A stretch of 64,000 bases of DNA from Aegilops tauschii subsp. strangulata (lineage: Eukaryota > Streptophyta > Magnoliopsida > Poales > Poaceae), in the NCBI RefSeq assembly GCF_002575655.3, contig NC_053036.3, forward strand, positions 643,396,736 to 643,460,735, written 5' to 3'. Below the pieces are notes generated by a model that had not been told where the DNA came from, did no database searches, and saw nothing but the letters and a program-made list of their open reading frames with translations. The position numbers and the translations under genes were made by a program. Shown here piece by piece: positions 1 through 9,825 of the stretch; position 1 is the stretch's first letter; every line of letters begins with the position of its first letter.

Positions 1-212
1 ATTATTGGGAGCTTAATACCCTGTGGTAGATCATGACAACATGTGTTATTCTGCACAACATGACCATCAAGGATGAGAGAGAGGACCCAAAGGACTTTTG
101 GTATATCTTCAATGGACATCTGGTGGAGCCGGAACGTAACCCAAACAAGACCGAAGCCTTCCTTCAAGCACAATGTAGGATAGAGAACCGACAAGCTCAC
201 AACCAACTTTAA
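1..212 (+). pseudogene. PIF/Harbinger nuclease (transposase) C-terminal remnant
   Basis: The frame ending in TAA at 210-212 reads like the C-terminus of plant HARBI1-type DDE nucleases: a TTCVILHNM motif, then a KDERED acidic stretch, then a short tail. This enzyme cuts and joins DNA for PIF/Harbinger elements in the nucleus. The catalytic part lies outside the window to the left. An in-frame TAG at 27-29, just before the conserved block, suggests the copy is dead. Family assignment rests on motif recognition only. Confidence 0.7.
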
Positions 213-1767
213 TATATAAGATCTTATTGAGCACCATTGGAGACTTCATAGCACTTGATTCTTGTGCTTCTACCATGTTTATTTGGATTGTTAGTTCATT
301 TGCACCGTATGTTGTGTTTGAATTTGAATGGTTAAGTTTGAAACATTAAACTTGATATGTATCTGAATTGTGTGTACTTAAATTTGCAAGTTTTGAATTA
401 ATATATTATGATAAGTTTGAAAACGGTTAGATGAATTGAAAAAAATTATTGGTGTATGTGCTAGATAAAGAAAGTTTAATCCCTAAAAAATATAACATTT
501 TGGAGGTAGGAATACGCTTTGCAGTTTTAGTAGAGGGGCTCTACTAGAGTCACTATAACTAGCAAGCGGAAGGCGCATTGGCACACCGCGCCCCTTGCTT
601 TTTATTTTGGCATCTGGCGTTTGAGTGGATTTGAAGGTGAGCTATTGATATGCACATTTTTATTTTGTTCGTGGCTCAATCTGATGGGAATGCCCTTGAC
701 ACTGTGTGATACAAACAGTGGCCTCCGAATTATTTATTGCATAACTAAAAACACTCAATCTTTAGTTTCAGCAAGCATAGAATGAACTCTAAGTAGAAGA
801 ATTGTCATTATTAGATCAAGATGACCACCTCTAAATTTTTACACACATCCTTATTTTACAGTGTTTGGAGGAAAGATATACAATCTAAATAGAGGTTCAG
901 TTAGTGTGATGGCAATACATGGCACAAATCGAAATACAAGAAACTGTTTGTCATGGAGACTCCTCACTGTTTCTTTGATCAAATTGCATATTTACATGAG
1001 ATATTTTCCATTAACTGGTAAGATATCATCAAATTCAAGAGCATAAAATGTGAAAAAAAATCTTTAGTAAACATTATTTCTCATGTATTTCTTTTCATGT
1101 GAAATAAAGAAGTGCTTATTAGTATGCATTCAAAGTTTGAAAACAGATGCTCAGTAAGCGAGTAGTTTTTGTAATGAAAATAAATAGAACAAGTCAACTT
1201 ATCAAGATTTTCCAAGCTTCAAAATAAGATGGCAGACCTTAACTTGGAAGTACAACACCCATATATGAACAAAGCACAAAAGCGGTGTCTACGTAATATT
1301 ATGCGAAAGATGAGGATATTAACTCGGGTTCATAAAATTGCTGGATGTAGTAGAAGATGAGACAGAGAATTAACTCAATGGGACAGAGAATTAAGCCCAT
1401 GAATCCATTCCCATGCCTAAACCGTGAGTGTGTGAGTCACATAAACGTTTTGTGAGAACACGCAAGCAGCCACACGCGGCACGCCGCACGCCTTGTTGAA
1501 GACAGTTTTATTTTCATTGTTCGTCTGTTTGTTTTGTCCTATTCCCATCTCGCCTGTTCGTGTTGCTCGGCTCGGCGCCTCGGCCGCCGCCGCGCGCCCG
1601 TGGCAAGCAGGCGGCTGCAGATCGACATGGGCAGTAATTGAAGCCCCAAATTTGAGGTAATTAGATTGTAATCATCTCTCTCTCGTGTATGTTCTATCTA
1701 GCCTAAAAGCCCAGTATGATAATGAATTTTTTTGCCCTATTTTTTGATTTGTTTTTCTACATGGACT
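213..1767. other. Intergenic stretch, no gene recognised
   Basis: AT-rich DNA with no long reading frame of recognisable character. A short GC-rich patch lies at about 1560-1635. Nothing here supports a gene call. Confidence 0.5.
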
Positions 1768-3620
1768 TTGATTGATCCAGATGACATTGATTCAAGAAAA
1801 ATGGATGATCTTGGTCCTGAACTTCTTATTTACATTGACAATGCGCGAGCAGATGAAAGGTTCGCCAATTTGGACAAAATTACTGATCTTGCTAATTTAA
1901 TGGTGCAAACAAATAAGCATGTTATATTTTCTTTGCTCTATCATCTATTAAAGCTCGCCTCCCGGGTCCCGGGTAGCTTCTAGGGAGACTCCGGAGGCCA
2001 CCCCTGCCGCCGGCCCTAGAGTACGTTAAATCGCTGCCCTCCCCGTGCCACCGCCGGAGGAGGCCGTCGGAGCTGACGGCGGCGGTGGGGCTCTTCCCGT
2101 CCGAGTTTCTCCTCCCCTCCCCCGGGTTGGCCGGCCTCCTCCTGCCGCCAGAAGTGGACGTTTGCCCCTGGATCTCGTGCCCTGTGGGTGTTGCAGCGTC
2201 ATGGCATCCATTGATGTGCGCCACCGGTCGTGTCCTTCGATGGTCCATACGGGTGGTGCTGCGGTGCGGCGGCTGGCACTGGCTCGGCCCAGATCTGACG
2301 GTGTGCGCCACGGACGGGCTGGATCCGGCGGGATCTAGCCCGTGGTAGCTTGCAGACGGCTGGTGGTGGCGTGGATCGGCATGATCCAATGCTTGGCAGC
2401 GGTGCTCCGAAGGTGCTTGAAGCGGCGGATGGCTGAATTTCAGTTCTGCTTCACCAGACGGCTTTTGGGAGATGTGCTACCTTTGCTCGGCATCTGGGCG
2501 GCGATTCACGCCGTGTCTTGGTCGGGTGCTGATAAAGCGGATCTCAGATGGCTTGATCCGGTGATGGCCGGCTCTGTTGCGGTGTCCTCGTCTGGCCGAT
2601 GTGACCGGGGCCTCTTTCTGGTGGTCATTTGCCGGCTTGGTATACACGGTGGTGCATCTGTTGGAGTGGGAAGTGGTGGATGCTCAGTGGTGGTGCCCAC
2701 TGACTTGGTCATTGGGCTTCACGTGCCTGGCTACCCCGTGCCTCCCATCCTCATGACGGCCAGCAAAGATATTCGTTGTTCTTCGGTGATGGTTGGGGTG
2801 TGCCGTCACATCGGCATAGGTTCTAGCACCGTCGGCATTGTCTGAGATGTCAGATCTGGCGTCTCAACAAATGCCTGATGTGTAGTGTTCACTTTAATCC
2901 GTAATTCCAGTGCTAATCGGGACATTGCATCAGGACTTCTTCTATGGCAAGTTGGTGGTGACAACACAGGGACTTCGTCTATGGTGGTGCTCTTCGAATA
3001 CCAGGTCCTAGGTTCCGGGGTGAAAACCCTAGGTCCAGCCTTCACTGGTTGTACCTGGCAGTGGCGGTTCCGCTCCCTTTGTCTGTAGGTTAGCCGATCC
3101 ATCTCTTCTGGGTGAAAACTCATGATCTCGCCTATGTGGTTCAATCCATCGATGATGGTGTTCATGCACCATTTCCTTGTTGAAGGTGTCGCTCTTAGGA
3201 GAACCTTCTCGTCGTCCGGGTGTTGCCAATGATGGTAGTTGTAGTTGATGTTTTGTTGCAGTGGGTCGTTTGCCTTGCCCATTGACCCGTTGGTTTTTTT
3301 TCATGTTTGTTGTGTGCATCTTAGTTGTGCAGAGGCCGGGTGTGTACTCGTTGTGTTTTGTATCTGCTTGATGCGACATTACGAGTGAATAAAGAATGCC
3401 CTTTATCGAAAAAATCATCTTTTAAAGCTAGTACTGATATTAGGGATGCTTTTCAGCTCTGAATGTTATCAAAAAAGTTGCGCTACAAAATGGATGATCA
3501 GTTCATGAGTGATTGCCAAATTTGCTATATATAGAAAGATATATTTTCTAGCATTACCAATGATGCAGTGTTTAATCTTTTTAAGGCGATGAAAGATCAA
3601 AAGGGGGCACTCTAAAACTG
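1768..3620 (+). pseudogene. hAT transposase C-terminal remnant, split by a retroposon
   Basis: The left part (1768-1955) reads as the helical region before the hAT dimerisation domain, with ANLDKITDLANLMVQTNKH and then LLYHLLKLA. The right part (3430-3620) resumes with a degenerate AFSAMN-like block and then KKLRYKMDDQFMSDC, followed by a KDIF block typical of hAT C-termini. Stops at the LQL-M junction and inside the YI-KDIF block show decay. The two halves are separated by a 1458-bp insertion flanked by 16-bp direct repeats at 1940-1955 and 3414-3429 (one mismatch). hAT proteins dimerise through this region to cut out their elements. Confidence 0.75.
1956..3413 (+). mobile_element. Non-LTR retroposon with LINE-like 3' tail, coding sequence not recognised
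   Basis: A GC-rich insertion bounded by the 16-bp target-site duplication ATCATCTATTAAAGCT (1940-1955) and its one-mismatch copy (3414-3429), ending in a short A-run. The last ~115 bp (about 3299-3413) closely match the 3' ends of the LINEs at 13243-14080 and 40424-44350, including the CCCTTTATCGAAAAA end. The upstream 1.3 kb shows no endonuclease or reverse transcriptase motif in any frame. It is either a non-autonomous partner using the LINE machinery through the shared tail, or a related LINE with a large internal deletion. Confidence 0.7.
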
Positions 3621-3700
3621 AGTGCCTTTACAAGATCCTTTCGCTTGATAGTACTTGCTCTAAACTTGTCAAACTAACTTGTCATTTTTTCCCAATGTTA

Positions 3701-3860
3701 GCTAGCTAGGTACCTGTGTGCGTGCGTGAGTATAAAAAGCCCCTTTGTACTGTCCCGTGCATGGTGGCCGCGATGTGGTAGCTAGCTAGGTGCGTGTGTG
3801 CTAGCCTAGGTATAAAAAGCCCCTTCCTTTGTACTGATCTTGTGTGGTATGTGCCACCGC
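3701..3860. repeat. 80-bp imperfect tandem duplication
   Basis: GCTAGCTAGGT followed by a GTGTGTG tract and TATAAAAAGCCCC occurs at 3701 and again at 3781. Each copy holds a TATAAAAAG string, but no gene start is seen nearby, so a promoter role is not claimed. Confidence 0.6.
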
Positions 3861-5327
3861 CGGATCGACCTGGACGCGCTCACGCCGGTCACCACCGTAG
3901 GGCATGGCTTATTCGCGCCAACACTAGGAAGATGAGAAGCTACACCTGGAGCTACAAAGTTACTTGATACTACTTTATTTATAATATGTAAACAAGTGAT
4001 TTTACAATTTTATTGAACCGATATGTCTTGCACTCTTCAGTTTTTAATGCAATACAATGTATGACATGTAATACCATATTTCTATTAATTACGTTGTTTT
4101 GGGGTGCTATATTTTGTTGTAAGATAATTTAAAATTAAACTTTACACTTCACATATTAGTACCAAGTTCACACAACGAGTCATGCAGCTAACCTAATGGC
4201 CAAATTTTCTGGCTCCACCCCTGGCCGCAGCGGCAGTGCGCGTAGAGGAATGGAGGCCACCCCGATGGCGGTGGATGGCACAGAAGGGCAAGGCCACCGG
4301 ATCGACATCAGGTGGTTGCCAGCAGCTCGCTCGCATTCATCCACCCCCTCCTTGCGGCGAACCGAAGCGCGCCATCACCCATCTTCAGATTGTTTGCTCA
4401 TGGCATCCTTGCAGCTTTTAGGCGAGGCTCGCTAGACGCCACCACAATTCACGCAGATGTTTCATCATGCATGCTCGCTGCTCCCAGCCCGCTGCCTTCC
4501 CCAATGAGGTGAAGCGTGTTCCCCAAAAGCGTAGCAATCCAGCAACCTGGTTCAAGGCGGTTCAGAGCAAATCAACTTAGGCTGGCAGTGTGGTCCCACA
4601 CGCCCCCAACGCTCCGATTCACCACAAAGCCGTATTTTCTTGGAGCTTAGAGCTTGTAGGGACTACCACACTTCTTGTAGGGACTACGCACTGTAATAAT
4701 GGCTCGCCCCCACGATGGCGCTGGGGAAAATATGACAAAATTGTGGCTTGTGGGACCAATATTGAGAAAGCCGATTACTTGTCGGTGATAAGTAACATCA
4801 TTGCTTGCCACTACTTTGAATAAGATGCTGCTTTATTCCATCTATTCATCATATGATTTGATTCTATCTAACTAGGCGAGACCTCCTTGGATGAAACGAG
4901 ATTGTTGGGAGGCACTGGCGGATCTCTGATGCGACCCTAAATGCCAAGCCTGGCACACGTCCATGGGAGGTGCAACCTGACAACTCTGCAGGAAAATATG
5001 GCATGTGCAACCCTAGGGTCAAGTTTGTCTCATGGTGCATCTTCATTTATTAATGATAAAGCTTTAGCTTCCAAGCGAGAGATCATCTTGGTGGCGAGGT
5101 CGACATCCTGGATGTGTAGCTAGAAGGTCATAGGGGAATGGATGGCAAGCCATTTTGCAGTGATTCGGTGATGGAGAAGTTTGAAACCTTCAAATGCGAG
5201 TTCCAGAAGGTGCACGGGGTGGACGCCGATCCTAGGTCCCAACCACTCAATCCATAGGTGGTCATGACTGTAGGGCAGGGGAAGATTAGTAGACTCCACT
5301 TCATTTGCAACGGTGCGATCGCTACCT
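3861..5327. other. Intergenic stretch, no gene recognised
   Basis: Mixed-composition DNA with only short, unconserved reading frames. The part from about 5040 may already belong to the CACTA-derived block that follows, because its codons look protein-like, but I cannot place it in a domain. Confidence 0.4.
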
Positions 5328-7486
5328 CCTCACATCGCAAGCACCCCAAGATGTGTGCGACGAGCACGAGCTAAAGTCTATCCATACGGAGTCGGCCAAC
5401 GGCCGGGTCGCATGAGATTGCGGGTCTCAAGGTTCATACCATTCATATATGCCCATGCCTTCAAATAGAAACATTTGCAACCTATATGAGACTGCTATAC
5501 CATATTACAGGCTGGTTACGAGCAAGAAAAGGAGGCCGGAGAGAAGCGCAAGGCAGAATAGGAGGAACGGCGGCAGGCAGAACAAGAGCAGAGAGCGACA
5601 GAATAGGCGGAAAGAGCGAAGCACGTTTCCGAAACTTTAGAAGAGCTGCAGGCAGAAACGAAGGCTATGCGCGCGAGGAAAAGCTAGAGGTTAGAACTTT
5701 CTCTTAATATAGTCACTATCAAATATAATACCGATAGACAATGCTGAAATGACTCTTCTCATCTAATAGGCCTTTATGTGAATTCACACGGTTGAAAATG
5801 GTGCCCCTCCTCCTCCTCCACAAGTGTAGAGAACATGTCCACGGATGCGCTCTATAAACTTGGATGTGATGTGCAACGCAGCTACAAGCTTTCAACTTGC
5901 ATGTGGTGTGCTCTATGAACTTGTATATGATGTGCTCTATGAACTTGTATGAGCAACATATATGCTTCTTGATATGAGATGTGCTGTTCTGTTCTGTTGT
6001 GAATTGATATGCCTCTTATATATGCATATGTTTCAATTGTAGGGGTTAAAGAAGAAATAAAAATGTCAAGATTAGTTGTGGGAGATATTTCTGAAAGTAC
6101 CACTCGGAAGAGTTGCCTTTGACGAGAGGAGGCTGCCATCAGAGGGGCACCTGACTGCTACTACATACATTTCCGAGGGCCTAACTAGCTCGGAAAAGTA
6201 ATTTTTGCCGCTAGGCAACTCTCGCAGAGGTGGCACCTGACTGATACTGCCAACTACATGTCTTTGCTGAGAAAAAAGTACTTGATGAAAACTGCCACCT
6301 CCTCGCATCCCAAGCGCCCTGAGATCCGCACGATGAGCACGAGCTCATGTCCATGCATACGGAGTCGCCCGACGGTCGGGTCGCATGAGCTCACGCGTCT
6401 CAAGGTTCATATCATTCATATATGCCCATGCCTTCAAATAGAAACATTGCAACCTATATGAGATTGAGATACCATATTACAGACCGGTTTGGAGGAAGAA
6501 AATGATGCCAGAGAGAAGCGCAAGGCCACATAGGAGGAACGGCGGCAATCAAAACAGGCGGATAGGGCGAGAGAACAAGCGGAAAGAGCGAAGCACGATT
6601 TTGAAACCTGAGAAATGCTGCAGGCAGAAACAAAGGCTACGCGCCCGAGGAAAAGCTTGAGGTTGGAACTTTGTCCTAATGTAGTCACCAACCAGTATAT
6701 ACCGATGGACAATGCTAACATGACTCTCCTCATCTTATATGACTTTATGCGAATTCATGTGGCTGGAAATGGTGCCCCTCCTCCTTCTCCACAAGTGTAG
6801 AGAATGTGTCCACGGATGGGCTGTATGAACTTGCACGTGATGTGCAACGCAGCTACAAACTTTGAACTTGCATGTCGTATGCTCTAAGAACTTGTATGTA
6901 GTGTGCACTATGAACTTGTATGAGCAACATATATGCTTCTTGATATGAGATGTGCTTTTCTGTTCTCTTCTGAAGTTATATGCCTCTTATATATGTATAT
7001 GTTTTCAATTGCAGGGTTTAAAGAAGAAATAAAATGTCAACATCAGTTGTGGGACATAATTCGGAAAGCACCACTCGGAAGAGTTGCCTTTGTCGAGAGG
7101 AGGCTTTCGGCAGAGAGGCACCTGACTCCTACTACATACATTTATGAGGGCCCAACTCAGAAAAGTAACTTTTGCTAAGAGGTGGCTCTCGCAGAGGTGG
7201 CACCGAACCGATACTGCCAACTACATGTCTTTGCCAAGAAAGTACTCGATGAAAACTGCCACCTTATTGTCGTGACTTTACTGTTTAGATCTCGGCATAT
7301 GGTATGATTCTCGAGTCTTTGTTGTTCACAAAGTACCTTTTAGCGGTGTCTCGGCATCGGCATGTCTTTGTCATGTGCTTCACTTTGCTGAACAGAAAAC
7401 TCGGCGTAGATCGCCTCTGCCGAGAGCCCGCGCTTTGGCTCTCGGCATAGCCGAAAGCACTCATGTAGATAGTTTTTCCAGTAGTG
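5328..7486 (+). mobile_element. CACTA (En/Spm) 3' region, internally duplicated
   Basis: Two copies of the end of a CACTA element lie head to tail; the segment at 5328-6296 is repeated from 6297 on (offset about 969 bp). Each copy encodes a degenerate coiled-coil tail rich in E, R, K and A (5512-5694 and 6478-6668) with in-frame stops, as in proteins near the 3' end of grass CACTA elements. The second copy runs into subterminal CTCGGC/GCCGAG repeats and ends at 7473-7486 in TTTTTCCAGTAGTG, the reverse complement of a CACTA terminus. No left CACTA terminus was found in the window. Confidence 0.7.
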
Positions 7487-8126
7487 CGTATAACAACTAG
7501 TGAGTGGTATAGGGGAATTTCGTAGCACCAACACTTGAATAGGACCTAAGTGTTTGGAAACAATCTTGAAATTCCTTTAGACAGGTAGACGATTAACAAC
7601 TTGGGAGTACGTAGTCGGTATATGCGATGTAAGGGATAGCTAGAGGTCAGTCGGCTAAAAATTGATTTTGGGTTAGTCGATTTGATTTCAGCAGTCAGAT
7701 GCAAAACCAACGCCCAAATGGCCTTCTTCAACCTCCTGCCACCCCTTTCTTCTTCCACAAACGCCCCATATGTACTACCGGCCAAACCACCAGCCGCCAC
7801 CGCCCATGGCCGGCAGCGCTCCCGCATCAGCCTCGCCGGCCCACCCTCCCCTCACTGTCGCCCACCGCCATGATGGCACCACCCTTGGCCAACCCCTCTA
7901 AACAGCAAAGCACTAGACTTTTTTGGCGAGCCCTGCACCCCTACCCATACCCCCCTCCCGGGCCTCGCTTTGCTTGCCCCGACGCCGTCGGCGGCGGCCC
8001 CGGTACTCCGCGCGGCTGACGCTTTCTTCCCAAAAGAATTGACTGACCAAGATATCAAATTACGTCCAACTAAACCGGTGATGTAAATATTGCTGATCCG
8101 CTATATATCGATTGATCTTGATCTTA
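7487..8126 (+). repeat. CACTA-flanking segment, duplicate copy 1
   Basis: Sequence just outside the CACTA terminus, repeated at 8938-9603. It contains a C-rich, proline/alanine-rich potential coding stretch whose end, LRPTKPVM followed by TAA near 8086, is kept in frame in both copies. I do not recognise the protein. It may be a captured or broken host gene fragment. Confidence 0.55.
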
Positions 8127-8937
8127 ATATAGTCACCAACGAATATAATACCGATAGACAATGCTAAAATGACTCTTCTCATCTAATAGGCCTTGATGTG
8201 AATTCACACGGCTGAAAATGGTGCCCCTCCTCTTCCTCCACAAGTGTAGAGAACATGTCGATGGATGTGCTCTATGAACTTGCATGTGATGTGCAACGCA
8301 GCTACAAGCTTTCAACTTGCATGTGGTGTGCTCTATGAACTTGTATGTGATGTGCTCTATGAACTTGTATGAGCAACATATATGCTTCTTGATATGAGAT
8401 GTGCTGTTCTGTTCTGTTGTGAAGTGATATGCCTCTTATATATGCATATGTTTTCAATTGTAGGGCTTAAAGAAGAAATAAAATGTCAACATCAGTTGTC
8501 GGACATATTTCGGAAAGCACCACTCGGAAGAGTTGCCTTTGTCGAGAGGAGGCTTTCGGCAGAGAGGGCACCTGAGTGCTACCGCATACATTTATGAGGG
8601 CCCAACTCAGAAAAGTAACTTTTGCTGAGAGGCGGCTCTCGCAGAGATGGCACCCAACCGATACTGCCAACTACATGTCTTTGCCGAGAAAGTACTCGTT
8701 GAAAACTGCCACCTTATTGTGGTGACCTTACTGTTTATATCTCGGCATATGGTATGATTGTCGAGTCTTTGTTGTTCGCAAAGTACCTCTTAGCGGTATC
8801 TCGGCATCGGCATGTCTTTGTACGTGTGCTTCACTTTGCCGAACAGAAAACTCGGCGTAGACCGCCTCTGCCGAGAGCCCGCGCTTTGGCTCTTGGCATA
8901 GCCGAAAGCACTCATGTAGATAGTTTTTTCAGTAGTG
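8127..8937 (+). mobile_element. CACTA 3' region, third copy
   Basis: A third copy of the CACTA 3' end, most like 5706 onward at its left edge and like 6930-7486 at its right edge. It ends at about 8937 in TTTTTTCAGTAGTG. The abrupt left join to CACTA sequence at about 8127 shows that the 7487-8126 block plus this copy arose by tandem duplication rather than independent insertion. Confidence 0.65.
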
Positions 8938-9603
8938 CATATAACAACTCGTGAGTGTAAGAATTTCGTAGCACCAACACTTGAATAGAACCTAGTTGTT
9001 TGGAAACAATGCCTAAGTGTTTGGAAACAATCTTGCAATTCCTTTAGACAGGTAGACGATTAACAACTTGGGAGTACGTAGTATAGGTATATGCGACGTA
9101 AGGGATAGCTAGAGGTCAGTCGGCTAAAAATTGATTTTGGGTCAGTCGATTTGATGTCAGCAGTCAGATGTAAAACCAACGCCCAGATGGCCTTCTTCAA
9201 CCTCCTGCCACCCCTTTCTTCTACCACAAACGCCCCATATGTACTACCGGCCAAACCACCAGCCGCCACCGCCCATGGTCGGCAGCGCTCCTGCGTCAGC
9301 CTTGCCGGCCCTCCCCTCACCGTCGCCCACCGCCATGATGGCACCACCCCTGGCCAACCCCTCTAAACAGCAAAGCACCAGACTTTTTCGGCGAGCCCTG
9401 CACCCCTACCCCTACCCCCCCCCCCCCCCTCTCCCGGGCCTTGCTTTGCTTGCCCCAACGTCGTCAGCGGCGGCCCCGGTACTCCACGCGGCTGACGCTT
9501 TCTTCCCAAAAGAATTGTCTGACCAAGATATCAAATTACGTCCAACTAAACCGGTGATGTAAATATTGCTGATCGGCTATATATCGACGGAGCTTGATCT
9601 TAG
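8938..9603 (+). repeat. CACTA-flanking segment, duplicate copy 2
   Basis: Second copy of the segment at 7487-8126, shifted by 1451 bp at its start and 1476 bp at its end because of a local ~25-bp duplication near 9000-9030. It contains a run of C at about 9417-9428. Its right edge joins the 5' flank of the gene at 9826. Confidence 0.65.
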
Positions 9604-9825
9604 CTAGCTAGGTGGCGTCCGTCAAGTGACTAGCATGTTGGTTCCCGCTGGGCAAACACACAACACCTTTTCTCTCTCTCTCTAATATAAACATATCCTC
9701 ACCGACGAACCGACCCTCTCTCCAGCAAACGAGTAGCCATCGGGCGAGCCCCAAGAAACCCAGAACCCATTGTCTCCCAATTCCAACCTTCCTCCCGAAC
9801 CCACCAAACCTCCCGCCGGCGAAGG
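9604..9825 (+). promoter_or_regulatory. 5' flank and leader of the papain-like gene
   Basis: A CT-repeat tract (about 9669-9684) is followed by AATATAAAC, a TATA-like string, some 140 bp before the ATG at 9826. The remainder is C-rich leader of the kind often seen in grass genes. The transcription start cannot be fixed from sequence. Confidence 0.35.

Noticed and set aside
2342..2845. 167-codon frame inside the retroposon
   Set aside because: No LINE, gag or other motif; equally long frames overlap on the other strand. Treated as non-coding.
3720..3835. TATAAAAAG strings as promoters
   Set aside because: No gene start follows within a plausible distance; they belong to an 80-bp tandem duplication.
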